Of a stretch of 64,000 bases of DNA, positions 37,300 to 46,355 are shown piece after piece. A program made the translations under genes and the position numbers. The stretch spans positions 22,078 through 86,077 of the forward strand of contig CAZGKF010000007.1 in NCBI GenBank assembly GCA_964526475.1. The letters run 5' to 3'. The first letter of the stretch is position 1. Every line of letters begins with the position of its first letter. This DNA comes from CAYVTV01 sp964526475 (GTDB taxonomy: Bacteria; Bacteroidota; Bacteroidia; Bacteroidales; GCA-2748055). The notes beneath the pieces were generated by a model. The model saw only the letters and a list, made by a program, of their open reading frames with translations. It did no database searches and had not been told where the DNA came from.

Positions 37300-37307
37300 C
37301 AAAGATA
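37300..37307 (-). promoter_or_regulatory. Candidate pyk -7 element
   Basis: TATCTTTG on the minus strand matches TAnnTTTG about 90 bases before the pyk ATG at 37211. No exact TTTG is seen at the -33 position. Confidence 0.35.
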
Positions 37308-37362
37308 TTCAAAACATCAGATATTTATTTTGCATAAATTTTTTATTACAGGACATTAAACC

Positions 37363-38271
37363 ATGAATTGGGAAGATTACATCAGAGATTTCAGTTATTT
37401 TCTTAAGCTTGAGAAATCCCTTTCAAAAAATTCTGTTGATGCCTATACTGCTGATATTAGTAAACTTCTCCATTATTTAAGAGAGAGAGAGCTTAATGTT
37501 GAACCAGAGCAGGTTACATTAAATCAATTGCGTGAATTTCTGGAATGGATAAATGATTCAGGCATGAGTGCCAGAACCCAGTCACGTGTTATCTCAGGAA
37601 TTAAAGCTTTTTACAGGTTTTTATTTCTTGATGACCGAATTATGGAGGACCCTACCATTCTGCTGGAATCACCAAAAATTGGACAGAAGCTACCTGATGT
37701 TCTTTCAGAGGAAGAAATTGACAGAATTATTTCAGGAATAGATATGAGTAAGCCGGAAGGTCATCGCAATAAAGCTATAATTGAGGTTATTTATGGTTGT
37801 GGGTTGAGAGTATCTGAACTTATAGGGTTGAGAATTTCTGATTTGCATATTGAAAAAGGCTTTATAAGAATTCTTGGAAAGGGTAATAAAGAAAGACTTA
37901 TCCCTATTGGCGAAAAAGCTGTTGTGGCAATCCGGAATTATCTTCCGGACCGTAGTTCACTTGAAAATATTGACAGGGAAAGCAGGGATATACTATTTTT
38001 AAGCAGAAGGGGAAGGAAACTTTCAAGGGTTATGATTTTTACTATAATCAGAGAACTCGTTTCCAGGCTTGGGATAAAAAAAAGAGTGAGTCCTCATACC
38101 TTCAGACATTCATTTGCAACTCACCTTATTGAGCGAGGGGCTGATCTTCGGGCAGTACAGGAAATGCTTGGGCATGAATCGGTCTTAACAACGGAGATCT
38201 ACACACATCTTGACAGGAATTTTCTCAGAGATACTATTAATATTTACCACCCAAGATCATCACATAAATAA
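37363..38271 (+). CDS. xerD: Tyrosine recombinase XerD
   Basis: A 302-residue site-specific recombinase. It has an N-terminal SAM-like core-binding domain (Y-F-L-K-L-E-K-S-L-S-K-N-S near residue 13) and a C-terminal catalytic domain with all active residues: R in G-C-G-L-R-V-S-E, K in G-K-G-N-K-E-R, H-x-x-R in H-T-F-R-H-S-F-A, H in L-G-H-E-S-V, and Y in E-I-Y-T-H. Length and close spacing are those of the chromosomal XerC/XerD dimer-resolution enzymes, not phage integrases. It sits next to core genes with no mobile-element signs. Confidence 0.93.
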   Translation: MNWEDYIRDFSYFLKLEKSLSKNSVDAYTADISKLLHYLRERELNVEPEQVTLNQLREFLEWINDSGMSARTQSRVISGIKAFYRFLFLDDRIMEDPTILLESPKIGQKLPDVLSEEEIDRIISGIDMSKPEGHRNKAIIEVIYGCGLRVSELIGLRISDLHIEKGFIRILGKGNKERLIPIGEKAVVAIRNYLPDRSSLENIDRESRDILFLSRRGRKLSRVMIFTIIRELVSRLGIKKRVSPHTFRHSFATHLIERGADLRAVQEMLGHESVLTTEIYTHLDRNFLRDTINIYHPRSSHK

Positions 38272-38319
38272 GAAACTGACATTCATCTATTTGTTTTTAT
38301 CTTAAACAATCTTCTCAAG

Positions 38320-38390
38320 TTGACGGCAATGCCTGCAAGGGTTGGGATTCACCTGGTATTCCATCCCCTTGACGGCAGGCGTCAGGGGGC
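38320..38390. repeat. GC-rich hairpin/direct-repeat element after xerD
   Basis: TTGACGGCA occurs twice (38320-38328 and 38369-38377). The second copy is part of a hairpin: CCCCTTGACG at 38365-38374 pairs with CGTCAGGGG at 38380-38388 with one bulged T and a 5-base loop. The segment is much richer in G+C than its surroundings. It could be a REP-like repeat or decayed mobile DNA, or it could form a transcription stop. There is no T-run after the stem. Confidence 0.5.
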
Positions 38391-38631
38391 TATTCCATTT
38401 TCATCCCTCCGGGTTGTGTTGCTAAACGGTTACATGTCATTAAACCACACAAGCGGTTATATTATGTGCATAAAATATACATATGCTAAACTTGAGTTAA
38501 TAGTTAAGAAAGGAATCAAGTCTTATTTAGAATGGTTTTAAATATATTTTTAAATACATTTGTACTTTCAAATTTTATGATCCTGACAAGATCATTCAGT
38601 TATATTATTTAATAAAAGAAAGGATAAGAAT
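38391..38631. other. Remaining xerD-ppdK intergenic region
   Basis: Together with the repeat before it, this completes a 360-base spacer without genes. Near 38410-38460 it has short inverted TTGTGT/ACACAA sequences and two related A-A-(C/G)-GGTTA words, which may belong to the same repeat element. The end holds the ppdK promoter and leader. An open frame of 73 codons that crosses the element looks non-protein-like. Confidence 0.45.
38555..38562 (+). promoter_or_regulatory. Candidate ppdK promoter
   Basis: TACATTTG matches the -7 consensus TAnnTTTG and lies 69 bases before the ppdK ATG. The 24 bases from 38555 match the pckA promoter region from 41495 at 20 positions, including the ACTTTCA word after the -7 box. 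Confidence 0.5.
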
Positions 38632-41358
38632 ATGTCACAAATGAAACGTGTTTATACTTTTGGTAATAAGAAGGCTGAGGGTAAAGCTGACATGAAGAAT
38701 CTGCTTGGCGGCAAGGGTGCCAACCTCGCTGAAATGAACCTTATTGGCATTCCCGTTCCTCCGGGATTTACAATTACAACTGAAGTTTGCGCCGAATACA
38801 ACAAGCTTGGTAAAGAGAAAGTTGTGGAACTTATTAAGGAAGAGGTCGAAGCAGCTGTAAAAAATGTTGAGGAGATCATGGGAACTAAATTTGGAAGCAA
38901 TGAAAATCCATGTTTGATGTCTGTAAGATCCGGTGCCAGAGCTTCTATGCCTGGTATGATGGATACCATTCTTAATCTCGGTATGAATGATGACGCAGTT
39001 CAGGGACTCATAAGGAAAACCGGAAATTCCAGGTTTGCATGGGATTCCTACCGTCGTTTCGTCCAGATGTACGGTGATGTTGTAATGGGCATGAAACCTG
39101 AATCCAAAGAAGATGAGGATCCTTTTGAAGTGGTCATTGATCATCTTAAAGAGGAAAAGGGAATTGTAGATGATTCCGAATTGACTGCTGAAGATTTTCA
39201 AGAATTGGTTAAAAGATTTAAAAGTATAGTTAAGGATAAAACAGGAAAGGATTTTCCCGCGGATCCATGGGAACAGCTTTGGGGTTCAGTTATTGCCGTT
39301 TTTGAAAGCTGGAACAATGAAAGAGCTACCTATTATCGTAAAATCAACAATATTCCTGCTGAATGGGGTACAGCCGTGAATGTACAGGCAATGGTGTTTG
39401 GAAATATGGGGAAATCTTCTGGTACAGGTGTAGCTTTTACCAGGGATGCAGGCACAGGTGAGAATATTTTCAATGGGGAGTATCTCATTGATGCACAGGG
39501 AGAAGATGTTGTTGCCGGTATTAGAACCCCGCAACAAATTACCAAAGAAGGTTCTCTCAGATGGGCTGTATTGGCTCAGGTTTCTGAAGAAAAAAGAAAA
39601 ACTGATTTTCCTTCACTGGAAGAAGCATTACCAGAAGCTTATAAAGAGCTTTTTGAAATCCAGGAAAGACTGGAAGCTCATTATAAGGATATGCAGGACA
39701 TTGAATTTACAATTCAGGAAAATAAGCTTTGGATGTTGCAGACTCGCAATGGGAAACGTACCGGTGCTGCAATGGTTAAGATAGCAATGGATATGTTAAG
39801 AGAAGGCATGATTGATGAAAAAACAGCTATTTTGAGATGTGATCCTGTTAAATTGGATGAACTTCTCCATCCTGTTTTTGATAAAACAGCCATTAAAGCA
39901 GCCAGGGTTCTTGCAAAAGGACTTCCTGCTTCACCTGGAGCAGCAACAGGACGGATCGTGTTCTTCGCCGATGAGGTTGAAACATGGGTTAACAAGGGAG
40001 AGAAAGTAATTCTTGTACGTATTGAAACATCTCCGGAAGATCTTAAAGGGATGAACCTTGCAAAAGGTATTCTGACTGCCCGAGGTGGAATGACATCACA
40101 CGCTGCAGTTGTTGCACGTGGTATGGGAAAATGTTGTGTTTCCGGTGCCGGAAGTATTAAAATCGATTATAGAACCAGGACGATGGTAATGGATGGCAAA
40201 ACCATGAAAGAAGGAGAATGGATATCCCTTAACGGATCAGTTGGAGAAGTATATAACGGACAGATCAAAACTATAGAACCTGAACTCAGCGGCGACTTTG
40301 GTGAGCTTATGTTGCTGGCGGATAAGTTTTCAAAATTAAAAGTGAGAACTAACGCTGATACTCCAAAAGACAGTGAAATTGCCAGAGGTTTTGGGGCAAC
40401 AGGTATTGGTCTTTGCCGCACTGAACATATGTTTTTCGAAGGAGACAGGATTAAAGCTATGCGCGAAATGATTCTGGCATCTGATGAAACTGGAAGAAGA
40501 AAGGCTCTTGATAAACTTCTTCCCATACAAAGGGAAGATTTTGAAGGTATTTTTGAAGCAATGAATGGATTACCTGTTACTGTGAGACTACTTGATCCTC
40601 CTCTTCACGAGTTTGTTCCGCATGAAGAAGCAAACCAGAAGGAAATGGCAAAGGAAATGGGGATATCTCCTGAAGAAGTAAAAGCGAAGGTCGACGGTCT
40701 GCATGAATTCAATCCTATGCTCGGACATCGTGGTTGCAGGCTTGGTAACACATATCCTGAAATTACTGAAATGCAGGCCAGAGCAATTATAGAAGCTGCA
40801 CTTAACCTTAAAGCAAAAGGCGTAACAGCTATTCCTGAGATAATGATTCCCCTTACCGGGACTGAGGTTGAATACAAATTACAGGAAGACATTGTAAAGG
40901 CTACAGCTGAAAAAGTATTCACTGAAAGAGGTCAAAGAATTGAATATCTTGTTGGTACAATGATAGAAATTCCCAGAGCTACTCTTATTGCTGATAAAAT
41001 AGCCCAATATGCTGATTTCTTCTCCTTTGGAACAAACGACCTTACTCAGATGACTTTTGGCTATTCAAGAGATGATGCAGGTACTTTTCTTCCGATTTAC
41101 ATTGAAAAAGGGATCCTCAAAAATGATCCTTTCCAGGTGCTGGACAGGGAAGGAGTGGGTCAATTGGTAGAATTGGGAATTAAAAGAGGACGCAGTACAA
41201 AATCTGATCTGAAGATTGGTATTTGCGGTGAACATGGAGGGGAACCAAGTTCTGTTGAATTCTGCCATATGGCCGGAATGAATTATGTCAGTTGTTCACC
41301 TTTCCGGGTTCCTGTTGCACGGCTCGCAGCTGCTCATGCAAACCTGAATCACAACTAA
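38632..41358 (+). CDS. ppdK: Pyruvate, phosphate dikinase
   Basis: A 908-residue enzyme interconverting pyruvate, ATP and phosphate with PEP, AMP and pyrophosphate. The N-terminal ATP-grasp domain shows L-L-G-G-K-G-A-N-L-A-E-M near residue 24 and S-V-R-S-G-A-R-A-S-M-P-G near 101. The phosphohistidine domain has G-G-M-T-S-H-A-A-V-V-A-R near 485. The C-terminal PEP/pyruvate barrel carries R-T-E-H-M-F-F, S-F-G-T-N-D-L-T-Q and the catalytic cysteine in I-G-I-C-G-E-H-G-G. Length is standard. It has its own promoter candidate and a strong terminator, so it is probably monocistronic. With pyk and pckA nearby it gives flexible flux at the PEP node. Confidence 0.97.
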   Translation: MSQMKRVYTFGNKKAEGKADMKNLLGGKGANLAEMNLIGIPVPPGFTITTEVCAEYNKLGKEKVVELIKEEVEAAVKNVEEIMGTKFGSNENPCLMSVRSGARASMPGMMDTILNLGMNDDAVQGLIRKTGNSRFAWDSYRRFVQMYGDVVMGMKPESKEDEDPFEVVIDHLKEEKGIVDDSELTAEDFQELVKRFKSIVKDKTGKDFPADPWEQLWGSVIAVFESWNNERATYYRKINNIPAEWGTAVNVQAMVFGNMGKSSGTGVAFTRDAGTGENIFNGEYLIDAQGEDVVAGIRTPQQITKEGSLRWAVLAQVSEEKRKTDFPSLEEALPEAYKELFEIQERLEAHYKDMQDIEFTIQENKLWMLQTRNGKRTGAAMVKIAMDMLREGMIDEKTAILRCDPVKLDELLHPVFDKTAIKAARVLAKGLPASPGAATGRIVFFADEVETWVNKGEKVILVRIETSPEDLKGMNLAKGILTARGGMTSHAAVVARGMGKCCVSGAGSIKIDYRTRTMVMDGKTMKEGEWISLNGSVGEVYNGQIKTIEPELSGDFGELMLLADKFSKLKVRTNADTPKDSEIARGFGATGIGLCRTEHMFFEGDRIKAMREMILASDETGRRKALDKLLPIQREDFEGIFEAMNGLPVTVRLLDPPLHEFVPHEEANQKEMAKEMGISPEEVKAKVDGLHEFNPMLGHRGCRLGNTYPEITEMQARAIIEAALNLKAKGVTAIPEIMIPLTGTEVEYKLQEDIVKATAEKVFTERGQRIEYLVGTMIEIPRATLIADKIAQYADFFSFGTNDLTQMTFGYSRDDAGTFLPIYIEKGILKNDPFQVLDREGVGQLVELGIKRGRSTKSDLKIGICGEHGGEPSSVEFCHMAGMNYVSCSPFRVPVARLAAAHANLNHN

Positions 41359-41380
41359 AAAAATTATTTTATAAGACGAT

Positions 41381-41408
41381 AAAGGGGCTTATTAAGCCCC
41401 TTTTTTTT
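41381..41408 (+). terminator. Rho-independent terminator of ppdK
   Basis: AAAGGGGCTT and AAGCCCCTTT form a perfect 10-base stem around an ATT loop, followed by a run of T, 22 bases after the ppdK stop codon. Confidence 0.92.
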
Positions 41409-41494
41409 ATAATTTAGATCAGATTGAGCAAATTATTAAAATAATATTTTAGTAAGAAGTGGGTATTTCTTTCTTTCAATTCATACTTTATTTA

Positions 41495-41502
41495 TATATT
41501 TG
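41495..41502 (+). promoter_or_regulatory. Candidate pckA promoter
   Basis: TATATTTG matches TAnnTTTG and lies 54 bases before the pckA ATG. The sequence just after it repeats the ACTTTCA word found at the ppdK promoter. Confidence 0.5.
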
Positions 41503-41556
41503 AACTTTCAGATTATATTATTTGGTTGATATTTGTTTAATTTTTAAATTTTTAAT

Positions 41557-43185
41557 ATGAGAAGAAAACCTGATCTTGAAAAATATGGCATACACGATGT
41601 ACAGGAGGTTTTTTATAACCTATCCTTTGATGAATTATTCCAGCATGAAATTGCGTCCTCTCTGAAAGGATATGAAAGGGGTATTGTTACAGATTTAGGT
41701 GCTGTTGCAGTGGATACCGGTATTTTTACCGGAAGGTCTCCTAAAGATAAATTCGTTGTAAAAGAGAGGTCCTCCGAAGGAAATATATGGTGGAGGAATG
41801 AACAAAGAACTTCTTCAGATAACAAACCTGTTTCGGAAGAAGTATGGAAAGATTTAAAGGAAATATCAGTTAAACAATTATCAGGTAAAAAATTATATGT
41901 GCAGGATGGTTATGCCGGTACAAATCCTGATACCAGACTTAAAATCAGGTTTATTTTGGAGGTAGCCTGGCAGGCACATTTCGTGAAGAATATGTTTATA
42001 AGACCTTCTGAAAAGGAACTTGAAGATTTTGAACCTGATTTCGTTGTCTTTAATGCTTCAAAAACCGTTGACCCTGATTGGCAGAAACATGGTCTTCACA
42101 GCGAGGTTTTTGTTGTTTTTAACCTTGGAGAAAAAATGGCATGCATAGGAGGTTCATGGTATGGAGGAGAGATGAAAAAAGGTATTTTTTCAATAATGAA
42201 TTATTATTTGCCACAACAAGGAGTAGCTTCTATGCATTGCTCTGCAAATGTTGGTAATAAAGGGGATGTGGCTATTTTCTTTGGCCTCTCAGGAACAGGC
42301 AAAACAACACTTTCAGCCGATCCCAACCGTGCCCTTATAGGCGATGATGAACACGGATGGGATGATGAGGGTGTTTTTAATTTTGAGGGAGGTTGTTATG
42401 CGAAAACCATAAACCTTGATCCGGAAAAGGAACCTGACATTTATCATGCAATAAAACGTAATGCCTTGCTGGAAAATGTTGTCGTGAAAACTAATGGTGA
42501 AATTGATTTCTCAGATGGATCAAAAACTGCTAATACCAGGGTTTCTTACCCAATCAATCATATTGAGAATATTGTTAAGCCCGTTTCTAAAGCAGGTCAT
42601 GCAGAAAACGTGATTTTCCTCACAGCAGATGCATTTGGAGTTTTACCACCGGTCTCGAAACTTACTACTGCACAAACAGAGTATCATTTTATTAGTGGCT
42701 ATACAGCCAAAGTGGCCGGTACTGAGAGAGGTATTACAGAACCTGTCCCTTCCTTCTCAGCTTGTTTCGGAGCAGCATTTCTGATGTTGGATCCTACAAT
42801 TTATTCGAAACTGCTTACAAAAAAGATGAAAGAGCATGGAACAGCTGCCTGGCTTGTTAATACCGGATGGATTGGCGGCCCTGTTGGCACCGGTAAAAGG
42901 ATTGATATCCCGTCAACACGAGCAATAATTGACGCAATTCTTGATGGTTCTCTTAAAAATGTGGAATATGAAATTTTACCTTTCTTTAATCTGAGTATCC
43001 CTAAGTCTGTAAAAGGTGTGGATAGTCACATATTAAATCCTCAGAATATATGGCAGGATAAGAAGGCATGGACAGAATCAGCAAAAAAACTTTCCGGAAA
43101 ATTTATTGATAATTTTAAGAAATATACAGATTCTGAAGCAGCTCTTAAGCTTGCAGATGAAGCAGGACCTGTTCTGCATGATTGA
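41557..43185 (+). CDS. pckA: Phosphoenolpyruvate carboxykinase (ATP)
   Basis: A 542-residue ATP-dependent PEPCK interconverting oxaloacetate + ATP with PEP + CO2 + ADP; in anaerobic Bacteroidota it often runs toward oxaloacetate. Signature blocks: T-G-R-S-P-K-D-K-F near residue 54, G-G-S-W-Y-G-G-E-M-K-K near 200, the kinase P-loop G-L-S-G-T-G-K-T-T-L-S near 246, and D-D-E-H-G-W-D near 267. Length is normal. plsY follows at once. Confidence 0.97.
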   Translation: MRRKPDLEKYGIHDVQEVFYNLSFDELFQHEIASSLKGYERGIVTDLGAVAVDTGIFTGRSPKDKFVVKERSSEGNIWWRNEQRTSSDNKPVSEEVWKDLKEISVKQLSGKKLYVQDGYAGTNPDTRLKIRFILEVAWQAHFVKNMFIRPSEKELEDFEPDFVVFNASKTVDPDWQKHGLHSEVFVVFNLGEKMACIGGSWYGGEMKKGIFSIMNYYLPQQGVASMHCSANVGNKGDVAIFFGLSGTGKTTLSADPNRALIGDDEHGWDDEGVFNFEGGCYAKTINLDPEKEPDIYHAIKRNALLENVVVKTNGEIDFSDGSKTANTRVSYPINHIENIVKPVSKAGHAENVIFLTADAFGVLPPVSKLTTAQTEYHFISGYTAKVAGTERGITEPVPSFSACFGAAFLMLDPTIYSKLLTKKMKEHGTAAWLVNTGWIGGPVGTGKRIDIPSTRAIIDAILDGSLKNVEYEILPFFNLSIPKSVKGVDSHILNPQNIWQDKKAWTESAKKLSGKFIDNFKKYTDSEAALKLADEAGPVLHD

Positions 43186-43193
43186 TTTTATTA

Positions 43194-43832
43194 ATGTTTT
43201 CGTTAATACTGATATTTATTTTAATTACACTTGCCTATCTGATAGGAGCAATACCAACTTCCATCTGGGTAGGTAAGGTTTTTTATAATATCGACGTACG
43301 TAGTTATGGTTCCGGTAATGCCGGAGCCACAAATGTAATGCGTGTTTTAGGATTAAAAGCAGGCATTCCTGTATTGCTTTTCGATATTTTCAAAGGTTGG
43401 GCTGCAGTTCAGATAATTCATCTTTTCAGTAATTACCAGGGGGGGACAGATGTATATATAAATATCCGCATAATACTTGGTATAACAGCAGTAATAGGAC
43501 ATATTTATCCGATATATGCGGGTTTCAAGGGAGGCAAAGGAGTTGCCACGGTTTTCGGAGTATTACTTGCATTGCATCCGCTAGCTACTATTTGCGCTGC
43601 CGGAATATTTCTGGTTTCACTGGTAATATCCAAATACGTGTCTGTTAGTTCTATCCTTGCGGGCTTGTCATTTCCTTTATGGATAATCTTTATTTTTGAA
43701 AGCCCGTTTAAATCTCTTCAATTTTTCTCTGTTTTAACTGCTCTGCTTCTTATTATTACGCATCTGAAAAATATCCGCAAGCTGATTAAAGGAGAAGAAA
43801 GAAAAGCAGGATTTCTTTTTGGTAAGGAATAA
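43194..43832 (+). CDS. plsY: Glycerol-3-phosphate acyltransferase PlsY
   Basis: About 212 residues, five or so membrane helices; transfers acyl groups from acyl-phosphate to glycerol-3-phosphate, the first step to phosphatidic acid. Both catalytic loops are present: G-S-G-N-A-G-A-T-N-V-M-R and G-H-I-Y-P-I-Y-A-G-F-K-G-G-K-G-V-A. I prefer the ATG at 43194, which gives the usual short N-terminus before the first helix. A TTG at 43182 overlapping the pckA stop codon is an alternative with four extra residues. Confidence 0.92.
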   Translation: MFSLILIFILITLAYLIGAIPTSIWVGKVFYNIDVRSYGSGNAGATNVMRVLGLKAGIPVLLFDIFKGWAAVQIIHLFSNYQGGTDVYINIRIILGITAVIGHIYPIYAGFKGGKGVATVFGVLLALHPLATICAAGIFLVSLVISKYVSVSSILAGLSFPLWIIFIFESPFKSLQFFSVLTALLLIITHLKNIRKLIKGEERKAGFLFGKE

Positions 43833-43904
43833 TGTGTTGAAGGCAATGAAGGGTTTTAAAATTATAAAAAAGGCCGGAACTGAGAGTTATGAAAGTTATT
43901 CTTA

Positions 43905-44690
43905 TTATACTGCATGGAATTCTTTTTCCAGTTTCTCCATCAGGTCTTTTTGTGAGATGTTTTTGATAAGGTTACCTTCTTCTGCAATGGAAATTTGCCC
44001 GGTTTCTTCAGAGACTATAATTACAAATGCATCGGTAAGTTCAGTTATTGCAAGGGCAGCGCGATGACGTAATCCATATTCCGGGGGTAAATTAGGATTG
44101 TCGTTAACGGGTAATACCACGCGGGCAGCATGAACTTTCTCATTTTCAATAATCACAGCTCCATCGTGCATTGGACTTTGTTTGTTAAAAATACTTATAA
44201 GCAATCTGCTGGAGGTGTTGGCATCAAGAATATCTCCTGCATGGGAATACATGTCCAGTGTAGATTTTCTCTTTAATACAATAAGTGCTCCTGTCTTTGT
44301 ATTACAAAAGTTTATTACTGCTTTTAAAACTGATTTCATTCTCAAGGGTGGCTTGGAATCAAATTCTACATTAAACAGATTTTCGATACGTATGCGGTTT
44401 TTATTAACATAGCGCGATCCTATAATTAATAAAAACCTTCTTATCTCCTGCTGAAATACAATAATAAGAGCAATAACTCCCACACCGATGATCTGTCCAA
44501 GTATTGTGCTTAAAAGTTCCATCTTAAGCATTTTTACTATGCCCCAAAATAAATATATGGAGAGTATCCCAATAATAATATTCAGAGCAACTGTTCCGCG
44601 AACAAGCATATACAACTGGTACATTATTATTGCGACTAACAGAATGTCTAAAACATCAAGTATTCTTATCTGCAGAAATAAAGTTGTCAT
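43905..44690 (-). CDS. cdaA: Diadenylate cyclase (CdaA type)
   Basis: A 261-residue membrane enzyme making cyclic di-AMP from two ATP. Three hydrophobic helices occupy about 10-80 and the DAC (DisA_N) domain follows, with S-P-M-H-D-G-A-V-I-I near residue 170 and the R-H-R-A-A-L-A-I block near 203, both needed for nucleotide binding and catalysis. CdaA is the usual sole c-di-AMP synthase of Bacteroidota. It lies 42 bases downstream of folP on the same strand; a TATATTTG box (44710-44717, minus strand) in that gap could give it a separate promoter. glmM and cdaR, its partners in Firmicutes, are absent. Confidence 0.93.
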   Translation of the reverse strand: MTTLFLQIRILDVLDILLVAIIMYQLYMLVRGTVALNIIIGILSIYLFWGIVKMLKMELLSTILGQIIGVGVIALIIVFQQEIRRFLLIIGSRYVNKNRIRIENLFNVEFDSKPPLRMKSVLKAVINFCNTKTGALIVLKRKSTLDMYSHAGDILDANTSSRLLISIFNKQSPMHDGAVIIENEKVHAARVVLPVNDNPNLPPEYGLRHRAALAITELTDAFVIIVSEETGQISIAEEGNLIKNISQKDLMEKLEKEFHAV

Positions 44691-44709
44691 TATAAGTTTT
44701 CAGTGAATA

Positions 44710-44717
44710 CAAATATA
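44710..44717 (-). promoter_or_regulatory. Possible internal promoter for cdaA
   Basis: TATATTTG on the minus strand fits TAnnTTTG, 20 bases before the cdaA ATG and inside the short folP-cdaA gap. AT-rich gaps produce such words by chance, so this is tentative. Confidence 0.3.
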
Positions 44718-44732
44718 AAAATTCATGCTTTC

Positions 44733-45614
44733 CTAATCCTGAGTTTGTAAGTTAAATTTCAGGAAAAGTTTAATTGTTTCAACTGCTTCCTTTACATCAT
44801 GCACCCTTAAAATATTTGCACCTTTCATCAAAGCTGCCATATGCAAGGCCGTTGTTCCATTTAGTGAGTGTCCGGCATCAGTATCAAGATATTTATATAT
44901 CATTGATTTCCTCGATAGTCCTGCCATCAATGGGGCTTCCAGTATCGAGAATGCATCCAGCTCATTCAGGAGCTGGTAATTATGGTCAATCGTTTTTCCA
45001 AATCCAAACCCCGGATCAATAATATAATCAATTACACCCTGTCTTTTTAATTGACGTATTTTCTCTGAAAAGAATAAGATAATTTCATTAACCACATTTT
45101 TATATCTGGGTTTAATCTGCATGTTTGCAGGAGTTCCCTGCATATGCATTATAACATATGGAACTCTTGCCTCAGCAACTAAAGGGATTATTTTATCATC
45201 ACCTTCACCGGAGGTCACGTCATTGATCATTGCAGCACCAAAATCCCGAATCATTAATTCTGCTGCCTTGGCGCGAAAAGTGTCAATAGAAACCGGGAAA
45301 CCGGGATATAACTCTCTGATTATTTCGGCTGCGGGAATAAGCCTTTTAATTTCTTCTTTTTCTGATATTATTTTTGCTCCGGGTCTCGTTGAAATAGCTC
45401 CCAGATCGATAATATCAGCCCCTTCTTCAACAATTTCAATCACTCTGTCTCTTATTCTTTTTTTATTTCTGTACAAGTTCCCGTCAAAAAATGAATCAGG
45501 TGTTACATTCAATATTCCCATTAATCCCGGAACATGCAAATCAATGAGCCTCCCGGAAAGATTGATACTATAATTTTTCAAAAAAAATGTATCTTTACTT
45601 TCAGATTTGACCAT
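44733..45614 (-). CDS. folP: Dihydropteroate synthase
   Basis: About 293 residues; joins p-aminobenzoate to hydroxymethyl-dihydropterin diphosphate in folate synthesis. Blocks: M-G-I-L-N-V-T-P-D-S-F near the N-terminus, V-S-I-D-T-F-R, I-N-D-V-T-S-G, D-P-G-F-G-F-G-K-T, G-L-S-R-K-S-M and a C-terminal R-V-H-D-V. I chose the ATG at 45614; an in-frame ATG at 45635 is 7 codons earlier, but a TAACTTTG promoter word at 45633-45640 overlaps it and family N-termini fit the shorter form. It is transcribed toward cdaA and divergently from tmk. Confidence 0.93.
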   Translation of the reverse strand: MVKSESKDTFFLKNYSINLSGRLIDLHVPGLMGILNVTPDSFFDGNLYRNKKRIRDRVIEIVEEGADIIDLGAISTRPGAKIISEKEEIKRLIPAAEIIRELYPGFPVSIDTFRAKAAELMIRDFGAAMINDVTSGEGDDKIIPLVAEARVPYVIMHMQGTPANMQIKPRYKNVVNEIILFFSEKIRQLKRQGVIDYIIDPGFGFGKTIDHNYQLLNELDAFSILEAPLMAGLSRKSMIYKYLDTDAGHSLNGTTALHMAALMKGANILRVHDVKEAVETIKLFLKFNLQTQD

Positions 45615-45632
45615 GTTTAGATGTTTATAAAA

Positions 45633-45640
45633 CAAAGTTA
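45633..45640 (-). promoter_or_regulatory. Candidate folP -7 element
   Basis: TAACTTTG on the minus strand matches TAnnTTTG. Transcription from it would begin near 45626, which favours the folP start at 45614. Confidence 0.35.
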
Positions 45641-45678
45641 AACTTTTAATTATATTATATTTTACTGCCTTAAAAATA

Positions 45679-46350
45679 ATGAGATTTGTTGTTATAGAAG
45701 GACTTGATGGTTCAGGTAAGTCAACCCAGATAAGAATGCTCAGAAAGTATCTGGAAGAGCAAAAAATACAATTTAAATATCTTCATTTTCCAAGAACAGA
45801 AGCCCCGGTATATGGTGATTTAATTTCCCGATACCTGCGCGGTGAACTGGGTAAAATCAATTCTCTTAATCCTTATCTGGCAGCTTTATTATATGCAGGG
45901 GATAGAAATGATGCAAAAGGCTTAATAAATGATTGGCAGGAAAAGGGATATTTTATTTTGTTAGACAGATATGTTAACTCAAATATAGCATTCCAGTGTG
46001 CAAAAATGAAATCTGAATCCGAAAGAAGAAAACTGGAGGAATGGATTATCAACCTTGAATACAACCATAACCAGCTCAGAGTACCCGATTTGAGCATTTT
46101 TCTGGACGTTCCATTTGAATTTACCCGGCAGCAGCTTCTAACCCAACGGGAGGGAGAAGATAGAATGTATCTGCATGGCAAAAAAGATATTCATGAGGCC
46201 GATTTGGATTTTCAGAACATGGTGAGAAAGGTTTATCTTGATCTGGAAGGTAAGATAGATAATTATAAGGTTTTGCATTGTTATGAAGGTGGTTCCAAAA
46301 TTTTAAAGCCTCAGGAAATTTTTCAAAGAATTGTTGACTTAATATTTTGA
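45679..46350 (+). CDS. tmk: Thymidylate kinase
   Basis: A 223-residue kinase making dTDP from dTMP. P-loop E-G-L-D-G-S-G-K-S-T at 8-17, the L-D-R-Y-V-N-S-N block near 96 (D-R-Y motif), and a lid region Q-Q-L-L-T-Q-R near 155. Slightly longer than the Escherichia coli enzyme. The protein continues directly into the BT_3928-like gene, whose start lies within a few bases of the tmk stop. Confidence 0.92.
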   Translation: MRFVVIEGLDGSGKSTQIRMLRKYLEEQKIQFKYLHFPRTEAPVYGDLISRYLRGELGKINSLNPYLAALLYAGDRNDAKGLINDWQEKGYFILLDRYVNSNIAFQCAKMKSESERRKLEEWIINLEYNHNQLRVPDLSIFLDVPFEFTRQQLLTQREGEDRMYLHGKKDIHEADLDFQNMVRKVYLDLEGKIDNYKVLHCYEGGSKILKPQEIFQRIVDLIF

Positions 46351-46355
46351 TACAA

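Noticed and set aside
37363..38271. Phage or integron integrase
   Set aside because: Length and active-site spacing match chromosomal XerD, and there are no phage or cassette genes nearby.
38365..38388. The hairpin as a dif site for XerD
   Set aside because: Its structure and length do not fit the 28-base XerC/XerD dif arrangement.
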